A DNA stretch of 64,000 nt from Kuschelorhynchus macadamiae (taxonomy: Eukaryota; Arthropoda; Insecta; Coleoptera; Curculionidae). The position numbers were made by a program, and so were the translations under genes. Below are positions 21,640 to 34,849 of this stretch, in pieces. The notes beneath the pieces are model-generated. The model was not told where the DNA came from. It saw nothing but the letters and a program-made list of their open reading frames with translations, and did no database searches. The DNA lies in the NCBI GenBank assembly GCA_030620095.1, contig JAUTXW010002195.1, positions 124,001 through 188,000 on the forward strand. Direction: 5' to 3'. Position 1 is the stretch's first letter. Every line of letters starts with the position of its first letter.

Positions 21640-22966
21640 CCGTCCCCTCAGATACAGTAAAAATTCCTCTGTGAATGCGAGTGCGCATAAGAGCAGTAGA
21701 TGAGTTTAATATAGTCTCTCATGATGTATATTATATACTATATCCATATGATTATGAGTGGGAATAAGAATAGTTATGATGTCGGATCTGCGCAGGCGCT
21801 AGCGGTGTTGTCAAAAGTTAATTTTTATCCACAAATTTAGGCAACTGTTACGAATTAAGGTTTGAAAATAAATACTATTCATAACAATTCATATCTGGAG
21901 TAATGAAATTTGTAATTTATGTTCATTAGCAATCAATATTTATTTATAACGAAACTTAATATTGGGAATTATTATTCAATCAACTTCAACTATTCTAAAC
22001 GGATATGCAACATTCGGCAACCACGTATGAATCTGTCAGTGACATGAATTTGCTTGTATTTCCATTTAAAGCCGATTTTAAGGATGCTACCGGCAAATTA
22101 TATTACAATTTCTAAAAAATAGTCTTTAAACTAAGTAATTCGGAGAATTATACAAAATATCCTGTACAAAAATATTTTCCTATATAATCTGCAATATCAT
22201 TTACCTCCTACCAGTTGATTAGGAACACGCAAAAAATAAATAATAATAAAAGGTGTCTTCAAAAATGTTAAAATATCTGAAGCTTCTGGGAATTAATTCT
22301 TAAGAAACTATTCTAAAAAATCAAATTCTGATTTAATATTTTTAATTAGTTTTAAAGAAAGTTTTGCAGAGGCCCTAAAATGAGCTATCTACAGTGTTTT
22401 ATAATAAAAGATCTTGTATGTTATTATTTTTAAAGAGTGAGAATTGTGTCTGATATTCTAGATTCTACTTTTATTTATGTTAACAAACCTTCATTAAACT
22501 ATTAGACGCAAAAGCCTTCCTTGAAATAAACAGTCCAAAGCCTTGGGCAGGTCACAGAGAGTTATATTAACATTCCTTCCCTCTCAAGACCATATACGAC
22601 GTGTTCAGGGTGGATACAGCATTGATAGTTTGAAATCAAACTGATTAGGATTTAGTAGTCTGATTTTTTCCAAAAAAGATTTTATGCGTGGCTTTAAAAT
22701 TAGTTAAAAAATTTTACAAAATATTGGGATGATAGATATAGGTCGACAGTTGTTCATGTTTTGGTCTTTTGTGGTCTTTTTTATAGAATGGAATTATTAC
22801 ATCTATTAAGTTATTACATCTATTAAATAGAAGCTACTACTATGAATTCTTATGGCAGATTCCCGTATTTTCCCAACTAATAACGTCTTAATCAAAATAA
22901 AGTTATTAATTATTTTATATGTTTGGCTGCTTTTTTAACTATCTATAGATAACCTTATTATACGTA
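21640..22966. other. No recognisable gene
   Basis: TGCGCAGGCGC occurs at about 21789, as also at 21065. The duplicated TTATTACATCTATTAA lies at 22794-22825. No coding exon was recognised. Confidence 0.45.
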
Positions 22967-22968
22967 TA

Positions 22969-25244
22969 CAAGGTGATTCATGAGGAAATGTCAATACTTC
23001 AGATGTATATTCAGGACCAAAAAATAAACATAAAAGTCTATATAAATAAGTGTCCACAAGGCCTTAGTTCTCGAGATACAGGGTGTTAAAGTTTTTATTT
23101 AATTTTCTTATTTTTTAAATAAAATCTATGGTAATGTAAATAATGGAGTGAAAATTGATATACGTGGGTTTTTTGGTATGACAAATTCGAATCTAATATT
23201 AGTATTGCTCTTACTTGTAGGGGGCGCCACCTACATGTCTTTCTACTTCTTCGAACAATCACCACTTTTTGGTACAGTCTTGTATTACATTTTTGAGCAA
23301 AACATATTATTCCCTTGCCATTTCTACGTCAAAAAGGTATACCTGTTAAAAGTGGATACGCGCAACCGTTTTCGAGATATTTGGATTTAAAACAGTTTCG
23401 GCGCATGTGATTTTTTGTATCAAATTCACATAAAGTATGCATGTATTGTAAAAAAATAGAAGTGTGCCTTGCCTGACAGAACAACTGCTGGTTGGTGTTT
23501 TCATCGTTTTTCTGGTTACTTAACAATAGTAATGTCAGTTAATAATAAGATCAAATTTTGTCACTGTCAATTTCTGTTCATAACTTTTATTATCTGACAA
23601 TAATCATTTAAGAAACTTAGATCTAAATACGTCATTATGCCTGTGATATTCTCGCATCGTGAATATGCAGATATGATATTCGTCTATAGCTTCTGCAATG
23701 GGGTCGCAATTCAAGCAGTCGCGGAGTACCAGCGTCGTTTTCCAGATAGAAGGGTGCCAGATAGAAGACTTTTTCAACAATTTTTCACTACTGCTGGAGA
23801 ATCTGGGATGTTTCCAAGTGCGAAAATTGTATCTGAAAGGGAATCGGGACCCAGCGTTGAAGTAGAAGAGGCTATACTCAATGCCGTCGAAAATGATCCA
23901 AGCATAAGCACTAGGCGGATTGCAGATACTTATCAAATTACACAATTGTCTGCTTGGAGAAATCTTCACATTAATTGTTTATACCCATTTCATTTACAAC
24001 GGGTTCAACATTTGCAGGAGGGTGAGTTTGAGTTGAGAATGCAATTCTGTAACTAGATTAATGAAGATCGAAGGTTGTATAGGTATGTTTTGTTCACTGA
24101 TGAAGCACAGTTCACGCGTAATGGTATAAATAATCTTCACAATGAACACCGGTGGTCCTATGAAAATCCTCACGCTACAGTAGAACACAAGTTCCAACAT
24201 AAATTTAGCATTAATGTGTGGTGTGGAATGTTAAATGGTCATTTAATTGGTCCATTTATAATCGATGGTAGTCTTACAGGAGAAAAATATTTAAACTTTC
24301 TTGAAAATCACTTGCGAAATCTATTAGAAGATGTTCCCCTTAATGTAAGACAAAACATGTATTTGCAGCGTGATGGAGCCCCTGCACACTACAGTTTACT
24401 AGTAAGAGATTTTTTAAACCAAAACTTTCCAAACCGATGGATTGGTCGGGGAGGTCCGTTTAATTGGCCACCTAGATCGCCAGACCTTAATCCTTTGGAT
24501 TATTGTCTTTGGGGATGGTTCAAATCACTGGTATATTCCACTAAAGTAAATACAAGAGAAGCATTATTGGATCGAATAACAAACGCAGCACAAACATTAA
24601 GAAATGCGCCCGAATGTATCCACAAAAACAACTTAATAATAACAATTTTAATAAAAATTAAATACCTTTTGTTTAGTTTATGTCTGAGGCACTGAATACA
24701 CACCTCAAAAAAATGTGTTAGTCTTTCATTTCAAAGCTTCTGTGTCAAGATGCGTTTAAATTTGGACAAAATAACAAACTTTCAAAATTTTGCGATAAAA
24801 AATTACATGCGCCGAAATTGTTTTAAATCCAAATATCTCGAAAACGGTTGCTCGTATCCACTTTTAACAGGTATACCTTTTTGACGTAGAAATGGCAAGG
24901 GAATAATTTGTTTTACTCAAAAATCTAATACAAGACTGTACCAAAAAGTTGTGATTGTTCGAAGGAGTAGAAAGACATGTAGGTGGCGCCCCCTACAAGT
25001 AAGAGCAATACTAATATTAGATTCGAATTTATCATACCAAAAAATCCCCGTATATCAATTTTCACTCCATTAATTATATTATCATAGATTTTATTTAAAA
25101 AATAGGAAAATTAAATAAAAACTTTAACACCCTGTATCTCGAGAACTAAGGCCTTGCGGACACTTATTTATATAGACTTTTACGTTAATTTTTTGGTCCT
25201 GAATATGTACCTGAAGTATTGACATTTCCTCATGAATCACCCTG
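22969..25244 (+). mobile_element. DD41D mariner-like element with TIRs of about 450 bp
   Basis: The left end CAAGGTGATTCATGAGGAAA (after TA at 22967-22968) matches the reverse-complemented right end CAGGGTGATTCATGAGGAAA ending at 25244. The match extends through ACAGGGTGTTAAAG, CTTGTAGGGGGCGCCACC and TTTCGGCGCATGT, to about 23425 on the left and 24790 on the right. Mismatches are few. The right flanking dinucleotide is TT, not TA. Length is about 2276 bp with one transposase gene between the arms. Confidence 0.92.
23637..24640 (+). pseudogene. DD41D transposase, nearly full length
   Basis: ATG at 23637 opens MPVIFSHREYADMIFVYSFC, a helix-turn-helix N terminus, then RRFPDRRVPDRR and AVENDPSISTRRIADTY. 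One in-frame TAG at 24054-24056 (QFCN then stop, where relatives have W) separates it from the catalytic part in the same frame. Motifs: LFTDEAQFTRNG (first D), QRDGAPAHYS (second D), NRWIGRGGPFNWPPRSPD and LNPLDYCLWG (third D), with 41 residues between the last two D. The usual C terminus (C..V.GGHFEHLL) is missing after APECIHKNN, replaced by AT-rich sequence. Apart from TAG and the lost tail the gene is open, so this is the best-preserved copy. Confidence 0.92.
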
Positions 25245-25636
25245 TTGTTATTTATTTTTTTAGTTGCCCCTAAACTCAAAAGAAAATTTATTTGTAATTA
25301 TTTCTGACATATAATGAGAATTTAAAATATTAATTTTAAATTCAAAAGTTATAATTACATAAGTTTCATCTATATGACACCTTCATTTTCACTATAAACA
25401 TTAACTAGCAGGTCTTATCGATCATTACGTAAAGTATAATTTACATCCTCCGCTGAAGCAGTTAACTTCCTAGAGCAATTATTTGTGCAAAACATGCAAC
25501 TTATCGTGTTTTATAGATAATATTTAATATTATAAACAAATGAAAATACCTACTAAAGGGGTAAAAACCATAGATATAATAACAAGGAGACGGAATTGTT
25601 TTGATTTGAACAACACACAGATATATACTTGCTTTG
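25245..25636. other. No recognisable gene
   Basis: AT-rich spacer between the DD41D element and the LINE duplication. Confidence 0.45.
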
Positions 25637-27380
25637 TAGAACCGACAACACCCCTTCATTTTTTAGAATCGCAGTGTGCACGAATTAAATAAATAAAAAC
25701 TGTAGTAATGATTTTGGATGATTTTTGATACTTTTTGTGGCAGTTCTTGGACATAATAGTGCGTAAATGTGAAGTGTCCAAACATTTGGACTATTTAACT
25801 CCTAACGCATATTTTCTCGGGTAAGCCAAATGTTACTGTTTTTCTATATTAATTGGCGTACACAGTCGAGATTTTTCCTAATATTTATTCATTTGTAAGT
25901 AGGGTTAATTACTTTAAGGGTTAATAGACCCTATATTTGCTATTATATTGTTTTTTTTTTGGCAGCAAAATTCCATAGCGGAACTTTTTTTCCTAACCTA
26001 GATAACAATATTCATAACTTCTAAGGTAAAACGAATGTGTGTAGATTCAAAGAAACAGGTATATTGCATATATTCATCTCTTTAAACATATTTGACATAA
26101 AAAGTATAAATTCCTTACAATAAATTATCTTAAAATACCTTCTGAGAGGTTTGCATTGTCCTATAGCAACTAAGTTTTTATGCATAATGTAAAAAATAGA
26201 TTAGGTATTAAATATAAAACGTAAATCTCCTCTTCACTTCCCTCTTTCATTAGTACCAGTTTTGCCATCAATATGCATGAAATTACCTTCAAGGTTAAAA
26301 AGGTACAACGTATTCTGAAAACACTTATTACTAAAAAGTCTCCTGGCCTTGATGGTACTCCGGCTCTTATCCTTACCAGGTTATTCAAATTCAAATATAT
26401 TTTTTGTGAAAAATTGACAAGAGGATAGGATACACTTCACATGATATTAAAATCCAGCCACACACTGTCACGAAATAATACAAGAAACAACACAAAACTT
26501 GTTAAAGTATTAAAACAATGACATTGTAGAACCGACAACACCCCTTCATCTTTTAGAATTGCAGTATGCACGAATTTATAAAACTGTAGTAAATGATTTT
26601 GGATGAGTTTTGATAATTTTTGTAAGAGTTCTTGGGCATAATGGTATGTAAATGTGAAGTGTGCAAACATTTGGACTATTTAACTCCTAACATATATTTT
26701 CTCGGGTAAGTCAGAATGTTACTGTTTTTCTATATTAATTGGCGTACACAGCCGAGATTTTTCCTAATATTTATTCATTTGTAAGTACGGTTAATTACTC
26801 TTAAGGGTTAATAGACCCTATATTTGTTATTTTATTGTTTTTTTTGGCAGCGAAATTATATACCGGCACTTTTTTCCCTAACCTAGGTAATAATATTCAT
26901 AAGTTCTGAGGCAAAAAAAATATTTGTAGATTCAAAAAACACAAGTATATTGCATATATACATATCTTTAATTATATTTGACATAAAAAGTATAAATTCC
27001 TTACAATAAATTATTTTAAAATACCTTCTGAGAGGTTTGCATTGTCCTGCAGCACCAAAGTTTTTATGTATAATGTGAAAAAAAAAATAGATAAGGTATT
27101 AAATATAAAACATAAATCTCCTCTTCACTTCCCCCTTCCATTAATACCAGTTTTGCCATCAATATGCATGAAATTACCTTTAAGGTACAACGTATTTTGA
27201 AAACACTTAATAACTAAAAAGTCTCCTGGCCTTGATGGTATTCCGGTCCTTATCCTTACCAGGTTATTCGAATTCAAATATATTTTTTGTGAAAGGATAG
27301 GATACATTTCAAATGATATTAAAATCCGGCCACACACTGTCACAAAATAATACAAGAAACAACACAAAACTTGTTAAAGT
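25637..27380 (+). repeat. Tandem duplication, unit about 888 bp
   Basis: TGTAGAACCGACAACACCCC at 25637 recurs at 26525, and the two units stay collinear through TCTCGGGTAAG, TAATAGACCCTATATTTG, CTTCTGAGAGGTTTGCATTG and AAAGTCTCCTGGCCTTGATG. The second unit ends near 27380, where the two diverge after AACACAATGACATTG. Differences of a few per cent plus small indels show it is older than the 268-bp duplication at 6.4 kb. Each unit contains a LINE reverse transcriptase segment. Confidence 0.9.
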
Positions 27381-28460
27381 ATCAACACAATGACATTGAA
27401 GTACAAACGTAACACAAGAACAAAATTAAATATTATGTGTACAACATTCCATCTAAAGAGAAACAACTATTTATTCCAGATATCCTATGACACAGGGATG
27501 GGATTTCTCCTAAAAGCTGAAAATCTGCTGGTGTACAGCCTGTTCCCAAAATTCCCTCTAACTACAGACCTTTATTCCTCCTTCCAATTATAAGTAAGAC
27601 AATGGAGAAGTACCTTAAAAGCTTATCCACGACAGACAATTGCGCCACCAAAGATCCACAATACATATTCTTATCTTCGTAACCTACAACTCGAATATAT
27701 CCATCGAATTCCATGGAAGAGCCCAAATGATTGCCATATCCAAGGCATTTGATCAAGCACTTCTTAACAAACTTCCTACCTATATGGTCTTCCTCCAAAA
27801 TTTTATACTTAGATTGCCAGTTGTCTTCCTAACAGAAGTATTTCCGTAGTGACTGACAGCCATTCATGAAACTTTCACCAAATCAACGCAGAGTGCAACG
27901 GGTTCAGTGTTGGCACCTAGCTTATTTCTCCTGCATATTTTCTACCAACAATCCTATTTACAGCTATGCTGACGACAGTACTCTCCACTCCACTCCAATA
28001 TACAATTTCCCAAACCTGTTTCCAAGAGTAAAACTGATAACAGGTGTAGGTATTATCCCTAACCGAGGACATCATTAAAATCGTAGAATGGGAAGCAAAT
28101 AACCTTGTCCAGTTTAACGCCCCTAATACAGAATCATATTTACTATCTCACAAATTATCTCCCACTTTCCATACCATTCAAACGAATAATCAAATACTTG
28201 ATTGAATTGTCGAAATCTGTCTTTGTTTAACTTTTACTACCACGGATTCTGTTCCGATCAATTATCAACCATAATGCCCTCCTTAGTTATTCCCTCCAGG
28301 AAGACATGATCAACCTACATGTATCCCTTATCCCCAACGACCTCCCACTTTCCCTCTTCTCCTAATCTGCAAGTCTTTATTTAAATCCCACATCAATAAA
28401 CTTCCCTGTCTTCACTTAAAACAACCGCGGTACCTGGTACTTATACCTTCCACCCGCGGT
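26280..28460 (+). pseudogene. LINE reverse transcriptase remnant
   Basis: Readable pieces in order: an ITFKVKKVQRILKTL region, KKSPGLDGTPALILTRL (RT finger motif; again at 27220-27290 as SPGLDGIPVLILTRL because of the 888-bp duplication), then YRPLFLLPIISKTMEKYL at about 27570-27615. Later come GSVLAPSLF (about 27905-27930), NPIYSYADDSTLHST (motif C with the catalytic DD, about 27952-27998) and VEWEANNLVQFNAPNTES (about 28088-28140). The pieces lie in different frames with stops between them. The order and the YADD box fit a Jockey/CR1-type non-LTR element. No target duplication or poly(A) was resolved. Confidence 0.75.
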
Positions 28461-29440
28461 CTGCTCAAAGATTAAAAAAAAATTAGTTAAAAAATAAATA
28501 TATCTAATATTAGGCTCATGGACATTAACATATTATATGTCAACGGCAACAAGAAAAAGAAGTCTATTACTATAACTGTAGCGTTGTTTTTTCTGGTACC
28601 TGATAAGAAGGAGAGATATTTGGTTGTTTGTCACACTTATTTGCAGTACACGTTAATTTACTTTAATCATTGTATCAAATCATTCGCGATTTTATTAATG
28701 AAACTGCAAAAGATGTTCGGTCTCCCTGTTGTTATGCCTACGATCGAAACTTAGTATTCAGTTAATAATATTGCATGTTACCATGGCAATATACTTAAAA
28801 CCCATCGACCTTAAAACGTTAATAGTTAATCGAGTACAAATATCGATTTTAAACGGATCAGTTTTGTTATATCAATTTTCTTATTTGAACTAAATATTTC
28901 TGTCGCCAACCATCTATTTGAACAAAAAAACTTCTGTGACTAAATGCATCATTTACTAAAAACTTCGGCTTACGTTATCGCTGCGAAAATTCGCCGTTAA
29001 ATCAGGGTGGTCCCGGCTGCGCTGTCATTTAAACGGTGTGGGATTGGCCATACGGTAAATCACGTGGACGTGAACCAGATTTTCTTCATTTGTTTTTTTG
29101 TTGGTGTCATTTTGGTCATTTATTAACGCCCTTAGTAATTAATTTAGATTTTTATTTTTATTTACTTAGTCTATTGAATTAATTATTTTTTAGTGCTTCC
29201 TGACTAGCAGCTGACATATTATATTGTGCTCGACAAATAGCATAAGCCCAAGCTTTTTCTAAATCCTAATTAGTCATACTACAACGTATTGAAACTAGTA
29301 ATCTGAATTCAAAGCAGCTAAAATAACTAGAAAATTAAATTAAAATCCAGAAAACATTGAATACCAATTTTACACCTAGCCAATGCAGAATTTATACTTC
29401 TCATTTAACTGCAAAATAATAAGCCCTATTTAATTATGTA
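28461..29440. other. No recognisable gene
   Basis: A 78-codon frame at 28518-28754 has no recognisable motif. A moderately GC-rich patch at 28980-29080 contains GATTGGCC and CACGTGGACGTG words that could be promoter elements, without further support. Confidence 0.4.
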
Positions 29441-29639
29441 CAGGGTGCACTGTTAATCTTGGGACACAACCTTATCACAGAAAATATACGAGATGGAGCG
29501 AAAAGTTGAATACAAAGGCTAGTTAGGGTAATTCGAGGATTTAATTTACTTTTATTTTCATATATACAGGGTACGTCGTCTTTCGTGGGCAGATATCAAT
29601 TTTTTTATTTTAAATGGGACTACCAGAATATTGATACGG

Positions 29640-31705
29640 ATACAAGTAACGCCATTCATGGCGCTTTAAACCATATGTAACTTGATGAGTCCGTGATGCA
29701 TGGTTTCGGATTTATTGATATTTATCTTCATTATTTGGTGCATTTTTAGACCGCTATATAGAAGGTATTTTGGTACTCTGCCTGAGCCAAAAAGAACCTA
29801 AATGTATGTATAAATTACTGCTTAGTACACAACTTTCAAATTAAAAAAAGTTACACAATGTTGCCATAATTTGCGTATAATTATTTTTCTCGATATTTTC
29901 AAATCCAACCCCCAAATTATTTCAAATTTATATAGAGAACTAAACGATAGATTTAACGATACATAACAACATACGTCTGCGAGGCATCATTTCGGAGTTA
30001 TAGATAAGTAACTTCAGTAAATAATTTTTTTAACTAATGAAATTTCCAAACATTATTATCGAAATATTATCTATAGTATTAAAGTATTTTACTAACGAAC
30101 AAATTAAACAAATAATTTATACTTAACGACTAACAAACTTATACTTAAAGACTAACAACCTACCCACGTCCAAGTCCTTGCGCGGTGGATGGTTTATATG
30201 TATACTAGATTTTAAGTGTGCCCCACAGAAAGAAATCTAGGTTGGTAAGGTCAGGGCTCCTCGGGGGCCAAACGTAATTACCGTTTTCCCGAATCTATTC
30301 TCCATAATGTGTATTAAAAAAGTTGCTTATACCTTGACTTCTGATATGGAGCACCCTCTTGCTGCCATTTAAATTTGCTCGTTCTCTTGGAGACACTTCA
30401 TTTTCCGCAAGGGGTTTGATGTAAAGTACCGATGGGAATTTAAATTCTGATAACAAAAATTTTTAGACCTATAATTCAATTAGTTGAGGTTGTCAATATA
30501 GACTCATCAGTGTTAATAATTTTAGCAAATATATTTTCTAAAAAATGTCTCTTCATAAGAATATTACAAAAATCTGACCTGAAGTTTACAAGCCATCCAT
30601 TTGTTCATTTGAAGGCACGTTTGTAGCGTTTTTCTTTTGACGACAAAGATGCACACTTGATTGAATTTTCAGGAGTTTCTTCAAAATACAACAAAATATT
30701 GAGTTACTCGTCATCAATCAAAACTTGACCACCGACGTCTCCCTTTCTCATTCCGCAAGTTTCTATTTATTCTAAATTGTTGCTAAATGCTGTCAAAGAT
30801 CGTTGTTTTGTGGGGGTTGCCTTAATGGAAATTTAATTATATAATCCCTAAGAGCCAGAGTCCGATTTTATAGTAAACACTGTTAAGCAAGCGGATAAAC
30901 TCAAGAAAAAAAAAAGAAAACAAGGCGATATAATGAGTCAACAGATTTGTGTAACTATGACAGTAATCAAAAACAAAACATGGCTTCAAGCCCAACTTCG
31001 GTGAATATCTCAATATATGTGCTCAACACAAATGCTAGGTCGTGCGTTTCCTAAACAGAATTCAAGTTCCCAAAGTCACTTAGACCCACCAAAACATATC
31101 CAACCCCTTATTAAATATATGGTGTGCCTCCTGGAAGATGAGCAAATTTAATTTTAAAGCAAGATTGTGCTGCCTATCAGAAAAAAAAACTCAAAGCACA
31201 TGAAAACATAATACAGCGAATATAATGGATTGTGGGGTACTCTTAAAGAATCTAGTTTGCAAACGCACCCCATGAACAACCCAAACAACTAAAAATCATT
31301 ATGTAAATAATAAGTTAAAAATATATATACTGAAGATAATCGTGTATAAGTCCGAAACGCTGCCTCGCAGATCCATGTTATTAAATAGCATTGAACTCTT
31401 CGTTTAGTTATCTGTATCTAACATAATATACAAGGAGTGCATTTGAAAATGTTGAGAAAAACAACTATACGCACAATTTGGCAACACTGTGTAATTATTG
31501 TGTTACTAGGAACAAATAAAAACAAAATTTGTCTTTTTTATTCTTACGCAGGGTTTCAAAAATACCAAAATATCTTAAATCTACCGGTCTAAAATTTATC
31601 AAATACTGATAATAAATCCAAAAACGTTGCATTACAAATCCATCAACCTATAATGGTTGAAAGCGTCATGAATAGCACTATTTGAATCCGTTTTTTTTTA
31701 TTTAG
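29640..31705 (-). mobile_element. DD41D mariner-like element with long divergent TIRs
   Basis: The left arm (29640-29995) matches the reverse complement of 31340-31705. Shared landmarks are GCCATTCATGGCGCTTTAAA with GCTATTCATGACGCTTTCAA, GGATTTATTGATATTTATC with GGATTTATTATCAGTATTTG, TTTTAGACCG, ACACA(A/G)TGTTGCCA, TTTTCAAAT, AACTAAACGA and TCTGCGAGGCA. Divergence is much higher than in the elements at 23 and 49 kb. Exact ends were not resolved; CAGGGTGCACTG at 29450 and CAGGGTACGTCG at 29569 may be older ends. Confidence 0.8.
30175..30760 (-). pseudogene. DD41D transposase remnant
   Basis: On the minus strand QQEGAP (the second catalytic position reads E instead of D) is followed after a gap by WPPRSPDLTNLDFFLWGTLK, which holds the third D. 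Frames change between the two. The N-terminal half is not readable as protein. Confidence 0.75.
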
Positions 31706-31709
31706 AGGT

Positions 31710-33185
31710 TAAAGTTCAAGCTGATTTAATCAATGGTTTTGTTTTAATTTTTGACGTTCCCATAAAAGTTTAAGTGATATTATATATTATAGTTTTTATA
31801 ATTTTTCTCTATTTGATTAATCATATACATAATGTTTATTAAAAAGAATTCTGTGTTTTCCCTTTTTTACCAATTTACTTGCCTAATATTAAGGAATTAC
31901 AAACCAAAAATTATATGTATACTTATACCCATTTTTTATTTTTTCTTTAATATATGAATTATTTTTAGGGATATTAGATTTTTTTGAGAAATATCACGTT
32001 TTCTCTAAAAAAGGCAACTTAATTAAGAATTGTTGGGAAAAAAAGACCTAGCTAACTGTGCAAATGAATTCTTAAAAAGAAAAGGGAAATAAATGAGGGC
32101 GTATAAGCAAATAAAAGTGAAAGAGGTAAATACTGGACACGAGGTTCTGCTTGCTGTTTTCTCAACGGACCAGCCCCATATTACTTGTAAATTATGCCAG
32201 AAAAATCCACAAATTTTAGAAAAGACATCTCATATCTCGACTGTCGTGAAATCCAACCTAATTTACAAAAAAAAATTAAGGGTTTAAATGTTTAAGAGAA
32301 ACGGAAACGCTTTAGTTATTTGAAAAAAGTTTGAAAAAAGAAACATAGATTCACTGAGAGGAGCCAAACATTCGTAAATTCGGTCAAAAATAAACGTACA
32401 CGATTCAGGAACTTGTGACATTTCTGCTAAAGTAACATTAGCTTCCTGGCGTGACATCCAAACCCAAAAAATGTATAAAGAAAAACAGAGCTGATTGCTC
32501 GGATGAATCGATAAGGACAAATGCAAAATTTTCGCAGCATTTTCATCAATTTTAAATTGTTGTTTAAATAATGCTAGTAGTGGACCACTCTAACGTGAAT
32601 TTTTTATACAAAAAATTCTAAAACTAAAACGAACAAACAGTTTCACACATATTCTGTAAACTTAATAAATTTTATATTTCCTTTTTGTTATGGCTAGTTC
32701 CAACTAATTACTTCTTGGTTGTAAATTAGAGAAACGATTTGCTTGTTCTATTGTTAAAAAAAGGTACATAGTAGTATTTGCATGGTGGACGTGCAAAAAA
32801 TAATCACAATTCTGGCTACCCCTTTTGTTCGCAAACGCCCTTAATTAAATACCATTTCCTACACTTGTATGTTAGGGCTAAATTCAGGTGTAGAAGCTAA
32901 TCAAAACGTCCAGGACTGTAATATGTATGACTCTAATGAATAGCACTCAGGGGTGGTATAAAGTGGAGTATATTTTTTGCATGTACAATAGAGCCTCAGC
33001 CATTACTATGAAAATTCGACAGAGTTTAGGGTATATTTTACCTATTTACAATAAAAAATATCAGGCAGACTTTGAATAGAAAACGAATATTATATTTATA
33101 TCTATTTTAAATACTACTTTGAAGACACACACATAGTCTGAATTAAATGGATAAATTAAATGCTGGATCTCACAAATCTATTATT
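31710..33185. other. No recognisable gene
   Basis: Two adjoining frames (32093-32287 plus, 64 codons; 32284-32526 minus, 80 codons) show no domain I recognise. The rest is AT-rich. Confidence 0.4.
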
Positions 33186-33204
33186 ATTAATCATTGCCGA
33201 TATT

Positions 33205-33310
33205 CACTAAAAAGCTTTAAGAGTTAGACCCGGTCTAGTTGCCATGGTACTTAAAACTCTTAATTCGCCTGTTATGTTTCGCTTATGTCACTGTCATTTT
33301 GTAAATGTCA
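33205..33310 (+). repeat. Dispersed repeat, copy 1 of 2
   Basis: Roughly 100 bp with GAGTTAGACCCGGTCTAGTT, GTACTTAAAACTCTTAATTC and TTATGTTTCGCTTATGTCAC. It matches the minus strand at 62850-62955 almost throughout. A second AGACCAGGTCTAA palindrome follows at about 33337. It is a short interspersed element or MITE of unknown family. Confidence 0.7.
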
Positions 33311-34849
33311 TATTAAACCTATAACCGTCAGGTTAGACCAGGTCTAAATTTAATCCTCTTTAGGGAAAACGGGTGTATGTTTTCAGTTTTCAGTAAAATA
33401 TCTAAAAAAAAACCGCTAATATCTTGATAATTTTTGGATATATCAAAATTGTACCTTATTACAAAAACGTTTAAGCTTTTTTTGTAGAGGTTTTTTTGTA
33501 TAAAAAAAATCCTTCAGCTCTTTGCCAAAAAATACTTTCATAATAAATTATAATGCTCATTAATGACACACCGTGTATACAGTGTGTCCCAGATTCGCTT
33601 CTGTATTCTCTCGCTCCTATTATACCTACAGCAAACGTTAAAGTTTTAGAGGAAACTTATTGGATTCGATATCTGGCTTCAGATTTACGATCGATCAATA
33701 AGTTTGGGAAATATCGGCGAAAAACCGAAAATGGCTGTCAAAATGTGACACTATTGGGACACATTTTTAAGACAAATAAGATGGCGTATACGACACGTCT
33801 TCATTGTTTTTTGTTAACCCGCAATCCACCTCAACTTTCATTTTTCTTATGACCGCCATATTGGATTTTTCGATTTTTGGAAAGAGCCTAAAATTTCCAG
33901 TCTAGTGATATCTCACAAGTGCATTAAAGATTTTAGTGTCATCAAAATATCACACTTCGTAAATTAGGTTTCAATGTTTTTAAAGGAGGCCATGATTTAT
34001 TTGTCACAAGATTACATTAATAAGCAAGTAATGTATTGAACGCATTGAATTTTCAATTCAACATGAACGTAAATAACGACTTAAAAAATCTAAATGAGCT
34101 TTAACTACTTTGTAAGTGGGTAACATTAATTTACAAATCTGCAAAATGACGTCGATTTGCATCGAGACATTTTTGACAATTGGTGACTGTTTTTCATACA
34201 ACCCTGGTAAGTGTATTTCGGTTAATATTTCTAAAAGTGTCCAGAACTCTTTGTCTCAGGATCTCTATGGTCACGGGGGGATCGAATTCATAGATTTCAT
34301 TCTTCGTGTGACCCCATAGGTAGAAGTCCAAGGGCGACAGGTCAGAGGATCTAGGAGGCCAAGATATTGGACCATTTAAAGAAATTATTCTTTCGTCAAA
34401 TTGCTCTCTTAAGAAGGTCCTAACCTGAATGGTATTGTGAGCCGGACATCCGTCTTGTTGAAACCAAGTTCTTCTTAATTCATCTTCTGTTAGAATAGCT
34501 CGTAAGGCTGGTACAACCTGGTTTCTCAAAAGCTCTAGGTACCTCTGCCCCTTTAGGTTGTAGTCAAACATAAATGGTACAATAAGTCGATTTCCTGAAA
34601 TGATTGATAATTTATAAATAGATGCCCAACAGTCAAGGGCGGCAGGGTCGGCCGGGTGGTACTATAAACTATAAATTATAAAGGGAAAATTATCTTTATT
34701 AAAAAGTAGATATTTTCTTTCCAAAAATAATTATCGAAACATCCCGTAATGAATGAGCTTGTATACAGTTGAAACCTATTCAGCTTTATTATGAAAAAGA
34801 AAAACATATTTGGTTAGCGGGAAGTAATAGCCGTAATAAATTATTTTGT

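Noticed and set aside
21063..21800. Two TGCGCAGGCGC words as NRF-1 type promoter sites
   Set aside because: They lie in or beside a dispersed repeat and have no gene context.
29680..29712. TGATGAGTCCGTGA, like a plant satellite hammerhead strand
   Set aside because: The required GGACGAAAC partner strand is absent and the opposite arm does not preserve the word.
31329..31362. CTGAAGA followed by CGAAACG, resembling a hammerhead core
   Set aside because: No stem II can be formed between the two words, and the sequence lies in a DD41D arm whose mirror copy does not keep the core.
32093..32526. Two adjoining open frames as host genes
   Set aside because: No recognisable domain, no splice signals and AT-rich composition; likely chance.
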